A stretch of 64,000 nucleotides of DNA, taken from positions 1-64,000 of the forward strand of contig JALFUW010000025.1 in assembly GCA_022786995.1 (NCBI GenBank), given 5' to 3'. Numbering within the stretch: position 1 is the first letter of the stretch; each line of letters opens with the position of its first letter. Source of the stretch: Clostridiales bacterium. Its GTDB lineage: Bacteria; Bacillota; Clostridia; Oscillospirales; Oscillospiraceae. The notes beneath the pieces are model-generated. The model worked only from the letters and a program-made list of their open reading frames with translations, was not told where the DNA came from and made no database searches. The translations under genes were made by a program, and so were the position numbers. Shown here one piece after another: positions 19,921 to 31,629 of the stretch.

Positions 19921-20484
19921 ATGAAAGTGTGGAAGAAGAATCTGGTTGCTGCCGCAATTCTGGTGACCGTTTGCGCCGGGATTTATGTCAACTGGCTGTA
20001 TACAGAAGACAAAACAGCCGCCAGTCTGGAGGATTCACTGGACACGCAGAAGGTCATGAACGAGGATACTCTGGTACTTAGCGGAGATATGGAGGCCATC
20101 GCCGCAGGCGAGGACGTGACTTCGACAGCCACGGACTATTTCGCCGCTGTGCGTCTGTCCCGGCAACAGGCCAGAGACAATGCGGTAAACCTGCTTCAGG
20201 AAGCCATGGCGTACAGCGGAAGTGAAAGCTCCAAGGATGTGGAATCGGCCATGGAACTGGAGGATATTGTGCAGACGGCGCTGAGCGAAGCGCAGATTGA
20301 AAGCCTGATCATTGCCAAGGGCTACGCCGACTGCGTCGCTTATATGTCAGGTGAGGGAATCTCGGTGGCTGTTTCTTCCCCGGAAGGCGGTCTGCAGCAA
20401 GCGGACGTGGCGGTAATCGCCGATATCGTGATGACCCAGTCCGATTATTCTCTGGACGATATCCGAGTGGTAGAAGTTCAGTGA
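19921..20484 (+). CDS. spoIIIAH: Stage III sporulation protein AH
   Basis: MKVWKKNLVAAAILVTVCAGIYVNWLYT...SRQQARDNAVNLLQE. Confidence 0.92.
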   Translation: MKVWKKNLVAAAILVTVCAGIYVNWLYTEDKTAASLEDSLDTQKVMNEDTLVLSGDMEAIAAGEDVTSTATDYFAAVRLSRQQARDNAVNLLQEAMAYSGSESSKDVESAMELEDIVQTALSEAQIESLIIAKGYADCVAYMSGEGISVAVSSPEGGLQQADVAVIADIVMTQSDYSLDDIRVVEVQ

Positions 20485-20493
20485 AACAAAACA

Positions 20494-20524
20494 GTCCCGC
20501 AGACGCTTGAGACGTCTGCGGGAC
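20494..20524. terminator. Bidirectional terminator hairpin
   Basis: GTCCCGCAGACG-CTTGAGA-CGTCTGCGGGAC, 12-bp perfect stem between convergent genes. Confidence 0.75.
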
Positions 20525-20529
20525 TTGCG

Positions 20530-21468
20530 TTATTTTTGGGGATAATCCAGCACTTCCTTGGCAATATAAATTGGACGCTCCTTGCTCTGCTCAAAGATTC
20601 TGCCAACATACTCGCCAATGATTCCGATGCAGAACAGCTGAACACTGCTAAATAGAAGGATCAGGACGATAATTGTCGCATAGCCCGGGACGGCGATACC
20701 CCATACAAGCTTTTCAATGATGACCCAGATCAGGTAAAGAATCGCGACGATGCCGGAAACGCTGCCCAAAACGGTTGCCAGCCGGAGCGGGGCGGTGGAA
20801 AACCCGATGATTCCCTCAATTGCGTACTCCACCAGCTTCCAGAAGCTCCATTTTGTTGTTCCCGATGCACGCTCACAGGCGGTGTAGGGGATAAATTTGG
20901 TTTCATATCCCACCCAGGCAAACAGGCCTTTCGAAAACCGATGATACTCCGCAAGCTCCAGCAGGCTGTCCCGGACGCTTCGGCGGAAGGTGCGAAAATC
21001 GCTGGCATCCGGCTGAAGAGATACGCGCGAAAGCTTGTTGATCAGGGTATAGAAGCTCTTTTTGAAGAAGGAGAGCACCTTACCTTCGCCGCGTCGGTCC
21101 TGATAGGCCGCCACCACATCCACATTCTGGTCTTCATCCAGAATCCGAACCATATCCCGAACAATCTCAGGCCTTTGCTGCAAATCCGCGTCAATCAGAG
21201 CAATGTATTCGCCCCGGGCGTGCTCCAGACCTGCGTAAAGGCCGGCTTCTTTACCAAAATTACGGGAAAAGGAGATTACCTGAACCGGGCATTTCTGAGC
21301 GGCATGGATTTTCCTCAGGTTATGGAGCGTAGCGTCCCGGCTGCCGTCGTTGACAAATACGATCTCATAGTCGTAATCGCAGCCATCGAAAGCCGAGATA
21401 ACGGCATTCTGAAAAGCAGCTACGTTTTCCGCTTCGTTGTAGCAGGGAACTACCAGTGATAATTTCAT
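20530..21468 (-). CDS. Glycosyltransferase family 2 (GtrB/DPM1-like) with C-terminal TM helices
   Basis: MKLSLVVPCYNEAENV, LIDADLQQRPE, C-terminal TM pair. Confidence 0.88.
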   Translation of the reverse strand: MKLSLVVPCYNEAENVAAFQNAVISAFDGCDYDYEIVFVNDGSRDATLHNLRKIHAAQKCPVQVISFSRNFGKEAGLYAGLEHARGEYIALIDADLQQRPEIVRDMVRILDEDQNVDVVAAYQDRRGEGKVLSFFKKSFYTLINKLSRVSLQPDASDFRTFRRSVRDSLLELAEYHRFSKGLFAWVGYETKFIPYTACERASGTTKWSFWKLVEYAIEGIIGFSTAPLRLATVLGSVSGIVAILYLIWVIIEKLVWGIAVPGYATIIVLILLFSSVQLFCIGIIGEYVGRIFEQSKERPIYIAKEVLDYPQK

Positions 21469-21611
21469 TATGATCACTCACAATACAATAGGAATACCAA
21501 GATTATATTGTTTGGAGCTGCAAACGTCAAGCAGAAAGATTTCATTTGCAAAAGAATGTACGGAAACCTGTTGACAAGCTGCGAAAAATATGCTAACTTA
21601 AGCGAGAAATG

Positions 21612-21830
21612 TGTAGATGGGGAGGTTCCGCTTCCTGCGCCGAAAAGAGAGTACCCGGCTGGTGTGAGGGTATGCGGTGAAAAGCGGATGGTCGCCCCGG
21701 AGCGGACTCTCTGAATGTAGTAGGGGAGTACGGGCCTGCCCGTTACAGCGGATTGAGTGCCCGAAAGGGAATTCAGGTGGTACCGCGGAAAAATTTCGCC
21801 CTGAGTCAGCGATGACTCGGGGCGTTTCTT
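21612..21830 (+). promoter_or_regulatory. T-box leader of valS
   Basis: T-box sequence ATTCAGGTGGTACCGCGGAA (21771-21790) followed by terminator CGCCCTGAGTCA-GCGA-TGACTCGGGGCG (21797-21824) and TTTCTT; GAGAGT/ACTCTC stem upstream. 5' boundary approximate. Confidence 0.9.
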
Positions 21831-21851
21831 ATTTGCAAAGGAGCGAAAAAA

Positions 21852-24497
21852 ATGGCAAGAGAATTACCGAAGATCTACGAGCCTCAGCAGGTCGAGTCCC
21901 GGATCTACCAGATGTGGCAGGACGGCGGCTTCTTCCATGCGCAGAAGGATGAAAGCAAGAAGCCTTTCACCATCGTAATGCCCCCACCAAACGTTACCGG
22001 CCAGCTGCACATGGGCCACGCCATGGACGCGACATTGCAGGATACCCTGATCCGCTTCAAGCGGATGCAGGGCTATAATGCCCTGTGGGTTCCCGGTGTT
22101 GACCATGCCGGTATCGCCACCCAGATCAAGGTAGAGGAGGAGCTGCGCAAGGAAGGCCTGACCCGCTACGACCTGGGCCGTGAAAAGTTCCTGGAGCGTG
22201 TCTGGGACTGGAAGAATAAGTACGGCAATCGGATCGTGGAACAGCAGAAGAAGCTGGGCGCCTCCTGCGACTGGGACCGTGCCCGGTTCACCATGGATGA
22301 GGGCTGTTCCAAGGCTGTCCGGGAAGTGTTTGTTTCCCTGTATGAAAAGGGCCTGATCTACAAGGGTAGCAGGATCATCAACTGGTGCCCCCATTGCGTC
22401 ACCGCCCTGTCTGATGCCGAGGTGGAATATGTGGACAAGCCCGGCCACCTGTGGCATATCCGCTACCCACTGGCAGATGGCACCGGCGAAGTGATTGTGG
22501 CCACTACCCGTCCTGAGACCATGCTGGGCGACTCCGGCGTGTGCGTCAACCCCGATGATGCGCGCTACAAGGATATCGTCGGTAAGAAGGTCATCTTGCC
22601 CCTAGTGAATAAGGAAATACCCGTTGTTGCCGACGACTATGCCGAGATGGAATTCGGCACCGGCTGCGTCAAGATGACCCCTGCCCACGACCCCAACGAC
22701 TTTGAAGTCGGCCTGCGGCACAATTTGGAAGTTATCCGGGTTCTGGACGACAAGGGCGTTGTCAACGAGTTTGGCGGTAAGTATCAGGGCCTTGACCGTT
22801 ACGAAGCCCGCAAGCAGATCGTCGCGGATCTGGAAGCCGGTGGCTATCTGGTGAAGGTGGAGGACTACTCCCACAATGTGGGCACCTGCTACCGCTGCCA
22901 TCAGGATGTTGAGCCCATCATCTCCGCCCAGTGGTTTGTGAAGATGAAGCCCCTGGCAGAGGAAGCCATCCGGGTCGTGAAGGAAGGGGAGACGAAGTTT
23001 GTCCCTGATCGCTTCAGCAAGACCTATATGAACTGGATGGAAAATGTCCGTGACTGGTGCATTTCCCGTCAGCTGTGGTGGGGCCATCAGATCCCCGCCT
23101 GGACCTGCGCCGACTGCGGCCACATCACCGTGTCCCGGGAGGATGCCTGCAAGTGTGAAAAGTGCGGCAGCACCAACATCACCCGGGAGGAGGATGTGCT
23201 GGATACCTGGTTCTCCTCTGCCCTTTGGCCCTTCGAGACTCTGGGCTGGCCTGAAAAGACCGAGGATTATGACTACTTCTATCCCACGGACGTGCTGGTC
23301 ACCGGCTATGACATTATTTTCTTCTGGGTTGCCAGAATGATCTTCTCCGGCTGTGAGCACACCGGCAAGACCCCCTTCCACACGGTTCTGATTCACGGCC
23401 TTGTTCGGGACAATCTGGGCAGAAAAATGTCCAAGTCTCTTGGCAACGGCATCGATCCTCTGGAAATGATCGATAAGTACGGCTGTGATGCCCTGCGGAT
23501 GAACATGGTCACCAGCAATTCTCCCGGCAACGACATGCGTTTCTACACCGAGCGCTGCGAGGCCATGCGGAATTTCGCCAATAAACTGTGGAACGCTTCC
23601 CGCTATGTTTTGATGAATCTGGGTGAGGACGCTGTCAACGCACTGCCTGCGGCTGAAAAGCTGGAAATCTCCGACAAATGGGTGCTGTCCAAGCTGAACA
23701 CCCTGATTGCCGAAGTGACCGAGAATCTGGAAAAGTACGAACTGGGCGTGGCTGTACAGAAGGTGTACGATTTCATCTGGGATACCTACTGTGACTGGTA
23801 TATCGAGCTGACCAAGGCACGGCTGTATTCCGAGGATGCCGACCGAAAGCAGACCGCCTTGCAGGTGCTCGTCTACGTTCTGGATCAGGTGCTGCGGCTG
23901 CTGCATCCCTTCATGCCCTTTATCACCGAGGAAATCTGGCAGAGCCTGCCCCATGACGGCCCGGCTCTGATCGCTGCCCAGTGGCCTCAGTACCGGCAGG
24001 AGTTGGCCTTCAGCGCGGAAGAAAGCCACATGGAGTCCGTTATGGAAGCCATCCGTGCCATTCGTGCCCGCCGTACAGAAATGAACGTTCCTCCCAGCAA
24101 AAAGGCTGCCCTGTATATCCTGACCAGCAAGCCTCAGATCTACGCCGAGGGCGAGGGCTTCATCCAGAGACTGGCCTACGCGGATACCGTGACGCTGCTG
24201 AGCGCGGAGCCGGAGAATCTGGACGGCATGGTGACCATCACCACCGCGGATGCCAAGCTGTATATTCCCATGGGACAGCTGGTGGATGTGGCGAAGGAGC
24301 TGGAGCGCATCGCCAAGGAGCTGGCGGATGCCAGAAAGTTCCTTGCTTCTGTGGAGGGGAAACTCGCCAACGAGAAGTTTGTTTCCCGAGCCCCGGAGGC
24401 CGTTGTGGAAGCAGAACGCCAGAAGGCACAGAAGACCCGGGATCTGATCGCGCAGCTGGAGCAGAGCGAAGCTGCCATGCAGAAATTGTCCAATTAA
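21852..24497 (+). CDS. valS: Valyl-tRNA synthetase
   Basis: PPPNVTGQLHMGHA (HIGH-type) and KMSKSLGNGIDP motifs; ValRS length. Confidence 0.97.
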   Translation: MARELPKIYEPQQVESRIYQMWQDGGFFHAQKDESKKPFTIVMPPPNVTGQLHMGHAMDATLQDTLIRFKRMQGYNALWVPGVDHAGIATQIKVEEELRKEGLTRYDLGREKFLERVWDWKNKYGNRIVEQQKKLGASCDWDRARFTMDEGCSKAVREVFVSLYEKGLIYKGSRIINWCPHCVTALSDAEVEYVDKPGHLWHIRYPLADGTGEVIVATTRPETMLGDSGVCVNPDDARYKDIVGKKVILPLVNKEIPVVADDYAEMEFGTGCVKMTPAHDPNDFEVGLRHNLEVIRVLDDKGVVNEFGGKYQGLDRYEARKQIVADLEAGGYLVKVEDYSHNVGTCYRCHQDVEPIISAQWFVKMKPLAEEAIRVVKEGETKFVPDRFSKTYMNWMENVRDWCISRQLWWGHQIPAWTCADCGHITVSREDACKCEKCGSTNITREEDVLDTWFSSALWPFETLGWPEKTEDYDYFYPTDVLVTGYDIIFFWVARMIFSGCEHTGKTPFHTVLIHGLVRDNLGRKMSKSLGNGIDPLEMIDKYGCDALRMNMVTSNSPGNDMRFYTERCEAMRNFANKLWNASRYVLMNLGEDAVNALPAAEKLEISDKWVLSKLNTLIAEVTENLEKYELGVAVQKVYDFIWDTYCDWYIELTKARLYSEDADRKQTALQVLVYVLDQVLRLLHPFMPFITEEIWQSLPHDGPALIAAQWPQYRQELAFSAEESHMESVMEAIRAIRARRTEMNVPPSKKAALYILTSKPQIYAEGEGFIQRLAYADTVTLLSAEPENLDGMVTITTADAKLYIPMGQLVDVAKELERIAKELADARKFLASVEGKLANEKFVSRAPEAVVEAERQKAQKTRDLIAQLEQSEAAMQKLSN

Positions 24498-24509
24498 CTT
24501 ATTTTTCAA

Positions 24510-24550
24510 GACAGAGCGCAAACCATTGGTCTGCGCTCTGTCTTTATTTT
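24510..24550 (+). terminator. Rho-independent terminator after valS
   Basis: GACAGAGCGCA...TGCGCTCTGTC then TTTATTTT; a second A/T-rich hairpin AAACCCGTTTTCGA...GGAAACGGGTTT follows at ~24557-24594. Confidence 0.8.
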
Positions 24551-24628
24551 GATAAAAACCCGTTTTCGACTGAAAAATCGGAAACGGGTTTTTATACTTA
24601 AGAAGACAAAGAACAAGGAGGAGATTAT

Positions 24629-24946
24629 ATGCACTTTACAAGCTTTTTGGAGGAAGGGCGACTGACGGTTGCTCTGACCGGGGAAATAGACCACCACTGT
24701 GCAAAAGCGTATATTCAGGCGATCGCGGCTAAAATTGAAGCGTATATGCCCGATGTCTGCGTGCTGGATTTTCGTGAGGTTTCGTTTGTGGATTCCTCTG
24801 GAATCGCTGTGGTTATCAACGCCCTGCGGAGTATGACACAGATCGAGGGACAGCTTCTGCTGACCGGTATCGCGCCCCAGCCTATGCGGGTATTCCGTGC
24901 ATCCGGGATTGATAAACTGGTTGAGATCAGGGAGGCAGTATCATGA
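24629..24946 (+). CDS. spoIIAA: Anti-sigma F factor antagonist
   Basis: STAS domain with DFREVSFVDSSGIAVVINALR; spoIIA order. Confidence 0.93.
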   Translation: MHFTSFLEEGRLTVALTGEIDHHCAKAYIQAIAAKIEAYMPDVCVLDFREVSFVDSSGIAVVINALRSMTQIEGQLLLTGIAPQPMRVFRASGIDKLVEIREAVS

Positions 24947-25374
24947 AATTCGAAAACTATATGATTCTGGATTTTCCGAGCAAGTCCAGCAATGAAGCCT
25001 TTGCGAGATCTGCGGTTGCGTGCTTTGCGGCCCAAATGGATCCTACGTTGGAGGAGCTGGGGGACATCCGTACAGCGGTGTCCGAGGCCGTTACCAACTG
25101 CATCGTTCATGCCTATCCTGAAAAATTGGGTAACATTACCCTGCGCTGCCGCATTCTCAAGGATAATGTGCTGGATATTGTGGTAAAGGATAGGGGCGTC
25201 GGAATCCCTGACGTGGAACAGGCAAGAAGGCCCTCCTTCACCACAGGCGGAAACGAACGAAGCGGTATGGGATTCACCATCATGGAGAGCTTCATGACCA
25301 ATCTGGATATCTCATCCAAGCCAGGTAAGGGGACCACGGTACATATGCGTCGAAAACTGCAGCGCCGCCAATGA
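24943..25374 (+). CDS. spoIIAB: Anti-sigma F factor
   Basis: HATPase motifs ISEAVTNCIVHAYP-type, DRGVGIPDVEQA, GMGFTIMESFMT. Confidence 0.93.
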   Translation: MKFENYMILDFPSKSSNEAFARSAVACFAAQMDPTLEELGDIRTAVSEAVTNCIVHAYPEKLGNITLRCRILKDNVLDIVVKDRGVGIPDVEQARRPSFTTGGNERSGMGFTIMESFMTNLDISSKPGKGTTVHMRRKLQRRQ

Positions 25375-26075
25375 GTGTATCGGAAGAACTGATTCACCTT
25401 GCCCAGGCCGGGGACAGGGATGCCGCGGAAAAGCTGGTAACAGAAAACTCCGGCCTGATCTGGGCAGTGGCAAGACGTTTCCTCGGCAGAGGCGTGGAGA
25501 CAGACGATTTGTATCAGCTTGGCTGCATGGGATTCCTGAAAGCGGTAGATGGATTCGATCTGTCCTTCGGAACACAGTTTTCCACCTACGCGGTGCCGAA
25601 AATCGCCGGTGAAATCCGACGTTTTTTGCGTGACGACGGAGCTGTGAAGGTATCGAGGAGTATTAAAGAGCGTGCCGCTGTTATCCGCTCCTGCCGCAAC
25701 CAGCTGGCAGCCGCGCTGGGAAGGGAACCGACAATTCAGGAGATATCGCGGCAGACCGGCATTTCGCCGGAGGATATCGCGCTGGCCGAAACGGCAACCG
25801 CTTCTACGGAATCCATCCAGCAAGAAAATGGGGAAGAGGGCTTTTCTCTGGAGGATGTTCTGACTGATACAGAATCAGAAGATCAGATGCTGGAGAAAAT
25901 CGCACTGCGTCAGGCAATTGCGAAGCTGCCCCAGCGGGAACGCTCCGTTGTGGAGCTTCGGTACTTCCACAGTCTGACCCAGCAGAGAGTTGCGAAAATT
26001 CTGGATGTCAGTCAGGTGCAGGTATCCCGCATTGAAAAAAGGGCCATTGCTCTGCTGCATGAAATGCTGAACTAA
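25371..26075 (+). CDS. sigF: Sporulation sigma factor F
   Basis: DDLYQLGCMGFLKAVDGFD, YAVPKIAGEIRRFLRDDG; sigma-70 region 2/3/4. Confidence 0.95.
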   Translation: MSVSEELIHLAQAGDRDAAEKLVTENSGLIWAVARRFLGRGVETDDLYQLGCMGFLKAVDGFDLSFGTQFSTYAVPKIAGEIRRFLRDDGAVKVSRSIKERAAVIRSCRNQLAAALGREPTIQEISRQTGISPEDIALAETATASTESIQQENGEEGFSLEDVLTDTESEDQMLEKIALRQAIAKLPQRERSVVELRYFHSLTQQRVAKILDVSQVQVSRIEKRAIALLHEMLN

Positions 26076-26239
26076 GGAAACGCTGATTAAATCGTCTGCG
26101 GCTGGGCGGCGAATCTTTTGCCCCTTCCGTGCAGTTCTGACAACGGGAAATACATACAGTATTCCTCCATTTTCAGAACTTTCGGCTGGGCCAAAATCTT
26201 CTGCCGCCAGCTCTTGCCGATTTATTCAGAGCTTCCCTA
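26073..26239 (-). mobile_element. 167-bp palindromic MITE-like element, copy 1
   Basis: TA-bounded imperfect palindrome TAAGGAAACGCTGATTAAATCG...CGATTTATTCAGAGCTTCCCTA; homologous on the minus strand to 49819-49985. Confidence 0.75.
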
Positions 26240-26309
26240 AAACAAACACTTTACCTTTTGAGAAAAATGCGCTAAAATGGTCGCATCTTATATTTGGATT
26301 GGTGCGACT

Positions 26310-28706
26310 ATGAACGAACAACTGGATGAACGTTTTTTAACTGCCCGGCGCCGCTATATCGAGAGCCAGTTTTCTCAGCTCAATGAAATGCAGCGTCAGG
26401 CGGTGATGACGACGGAAGGTCCGCTTTTGCTGCTGGCTGGCGCTGGAAGCGGAAAGACGACGGTTCTCATTAACCGAATCGCAAATCTTATGCGGTTTGG
26501 CCGCGGCAGCGACAGTAATGAGATTCCTGCCGATGTTTCTGAGGATGACGTTGCTTTTCTTGAATCCCTTGAGCCGGATGGCGAATATGACCGCTGGCGT
26601 GCCGAGCATCTTTGTACGGTGGAACCGGCGGCACCCTGGAGCATTCTGGCGATTACGTTTACCAACAAGGCGGCAAATGAAATCCGCGACCGCCTGTCAT
26701 CCCTGCTGGGCCCCGGTGCCCAGGATATCTGGGCAATGACCTTCCACTCCGCCTGCTGCCGGATTCTTCGGCGGGACATTGAGATAATGGGCTATACCCG
26801 CAGCTTTACCATCTATGATACATCGGATTCCGAGCGGATCATGAAGGATATCATCAAGGACATGGGCCTGGATGATAAGACCTTCCCGGCAAAATATGTT
26901 CTTGGAGCCATCAGCCGGGAAAAGGATAAGATGGTGTCCCCGGAGGAAATGCTGGAACGGGCGGAAGCCAGCGGAGATCTACGGGCTTTGCACATTGCCC
27001 GATGCTATGTAAAGTATCAGACCCGTCTGAAGGACAACAACGCGCTGGACTTTGACGATATTATTTTCGTGACGGTAAAGCTTCTGCAGGAGCATGAGGA
27101 TGTCAGGCAGTATTATCAGCGCAAGTTCCGATATGTACTGGTGGACGAGTATCAGGATACCAACCATATGCAGTATCTTCTGACCTCTTTGCTGGCGGGC
27201 GGGTATGAAAACGTCTGTGTGGTTGGCGACGATGATCAGAGCATCTATCGATTCCGCGGCGCTACCATTGAGAATATTCTGAACTTTGAAAAACAGTACC
27301 GTGGCTGCCGTACCATTCGGCTGGAACAGAACTATCGTTCAACACAGTCGATTCTGGACGCGGCGAATGCGGTGATTTCTCACAACCTCGGGCGGAAAGG
27401 AAAACGTCTGTGGACATCTAACGGACGTGGAGACCCCATTACCCTGTACGAAGCCAGCGACGAGGGAACGGAAGGCAATTATGTCGCCAGCCGCATCATA
27501 GCCGGTTCCCGGGGCAAGAATTTCAAGGACTTTGCAATCCTTTATCGAACGAACGCGCAGTCCAATGCTCTGGAATTCGCGCTGAAACGAAACGGAATTC
27601 CGTATCGCGTCATTGGCGGCACCCGCTTTTTTGACCGGGCGGAAGTCAAGGATATGCTGTCCTATCTGTGCGTTATCAACAACCGCACCGATGATCTCCG
27701 GCTGCGGAGAATTATCAACAATCCGCCCCGGGGGTTGGGCGCCAAGACCATTGAAACAGCCCAGCGGCTGGCGGACGCGGCGCATAAGCCGCTGTATGAT
27801 ATCGTGTCCGATCCCTATTCCTACGCACCGCTGGAAAAACCGGCTATGAAGCTGCTGCAATTCTCCGCGCTGATCGAGGAACTGGCGCAGATGCTGGACG
27901 ACGGTATGAGCCTGCCTGATTTCTACGAGGAACTGCTCATTCGTTCCGGCTATGTGGATATGCTGAAGGCGAAAGATACAGAGGAGAATAAGACCCGGCT
28001 TGAAAACGTCCGTGAATTGAAATCCAGCATTCTGTCCTACATGGAGAACACAGAAGCGCCGACGTTGGCAGGATTCCTTGAGGAAATTGCCCTGTACACC
28101 GACTTGGAGCAGTACAACGACAGCGATGACGCAGTTGTCATGATGACCATGCACTCGGCAAAGGGTCTGGAATTTCCCAATGTGTTCCTTGTTGGCTTCG
28201 AGGACGGCCTCTTCCCGGGTATGCGCGCCATCGGAGATGCCGAGGAAATGGAGGAGGAACGGCGGCTGTGCTATGTTGCCATTACCCGGGCAAAGCAGTC
28301 GCTGACCATCAGTTACGCCCGGCAGCGAATGCTGTATGGCCGCACCTCTGCGTCGCTGCCTTCCCGGTTTCTGAAAGAAATCCCGGAAGAATGCCTGATT
28401 CGCAAGGGCGGCTACCGCCGCGCGGCCCCGGAATACGGCGGCTATGTTGATTATTCCCAGAGCCGTCCATCACCTGCCCGTAAACCCCAGCCACGGTTTA
28501 CAGGAAGCTCCGTCGGCACATCCGCGGGGGTCGCGATGCTGGAACTGAATGCCGGGGATATGATCCAGCATGCTGCATTCGGCCGGGGTATGGTGCTGTC
28601 CGTTATGAAGATGGGCGCAGATGCACTGCTCGAAATTGCCTTTGACGATATCGGCACCAAAAAGCTGATGGCGAAAACGGCCTCAGCCCACATGAAAAAG
28701 CTGTAA
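26310..28706 (+). CDS. pcrA: UvrD/PcrA-type ATP-dependent DNA helicase
   Basis: LNEMQRQAVMTTEGPLLLLAGAGSGKTTVLINRIA, VDEYQDTNHMQ, VGDDDQSIYRFRGA. Confidence 0.95.
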   Translation: MNEQLDERFLTARRRYIESQFSQLNEMQRQAVMTTEGPLLLLAGAGSGKTTVLINRIANLMRFGRGSDSNEIPADVSEDDVAFLESLEPDGEYDRWRAEHLCTVEPAAPWSILAITFTNKAANEIRDRLSSLLGPGAQDIWAMTFHSACCRILRRDIEIMGYTRSFTIYDTSDSERIMKDIIKDMGLDDKTFPAKYVLGAISREKDKMVSPEEMLERAEASGDLRALHIARCYVKYQTRLKDNNALDFDDIIFVTVKLLQEHEDVRQYYQRKFRYVLVDEYQDTNHMQYLLTSLLAGGYENVCVVGDDDQSIYRFRGATIENILNFEKQYRGCRTIRLEQNYRSTQSILDAANAVISHNLGRKGKRLWTSNGRGDPITLYEASDEGTEGNYVASRIIAGSRGKNFKDFAILYRTNAQSNALEFALKRNGIPYRVIGGTRFFDRAEVKDMLSYLCVINNRTDDLRLRRIINNPPRGLGAKTIETAQRLADAAHKPLYDIVSDPYSYAPLEKPAMKLLQFSALIEELAQMLDDGMSLPDFYEELLIRSGYVDMLKAKDTEENKTRLENVRELKSSILSYMENTEAPTLAGFLEEIALYTDLEQYNDSDDAVVMMTMHSAKGLEFPNVFLVGFEDGLFPGMRAIGDAEEMEEERRLCYVAITRAKQSLTISYARQRMLYGRTSASLPSRFLKEIPEECLIRKGGYRRAAPEYGGYVDYSQSRPSPARKPQPRFTGSSVGTSAGVAMLELNAGDMIQHAAFGRGMVLSVMKMGADALLEIAFDDIGTKKLMAKTASAHMKKL

Positions 28707-28745
28707 TTTTTGTAAAATCCCGGGCATATCCTGTTCCCGGAGGGG

Positions 28746-31350
<2,605 letters not shown>

Positions 31351-31353
31351 AAC

Positions 31354-31389
31354 AGACGGAGGTCAGCTCACAGGGGCTGACCTCCGTCT
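31354..31389. terminator. Bidirectional terminator
   Basis: AGACGGAGGTCAGC-TCACAGGG-GCTGACCTCCGTCT, 14-bp perfect stem. Confidence 0.85.
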
Positions 31390-31599
31390 TTACAGAGTAA
31401 AATCTTCCTGATCATATTTGGAAAAATCCAGTGCTTTCGCCTTCTTTGGAATCCGTTTGCAGGGATCATATCGGAAGCGCCAGCACTTATCCTCCGGCAG
31501 ACGCAGTCCTTTCCGGGCGCACAGAATCTGCCCATCCTCAAGCTCCGCACCGCTTTCGCAATAGCTGCAGAGTCGTTTCATTTTTTTTCGAAACAGCAT
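31390..31599 (-). CDS. Small Cys-rich hypothetical protein
   Basis: MLFRKKMKRLCSYCESGAELEDGQILCARKGLRLPEDKCWRFRYDPCKRIPKKAKALDFSKYDQEDFTL; CxxC plus a further Cys pair; ends at the shared terminator. Confidence 0.7.
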   Translation of the reverse strand: MLFRKKMKRLCSYCESGAELEDGQILCARKGLRLPEDKCWRFRYDPCKRIPKKAKALDFSKYDQEDFTL

Positions 31600-31629
31600 A
31601 ATTCGCCCTCCACATATCATTCTTACATA

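Noticed and set aside
22602-24521. 639-aa minus-strand ORF inside valS
   Set aside because: Antisense shadow ORF of valS; no recognisable domain.
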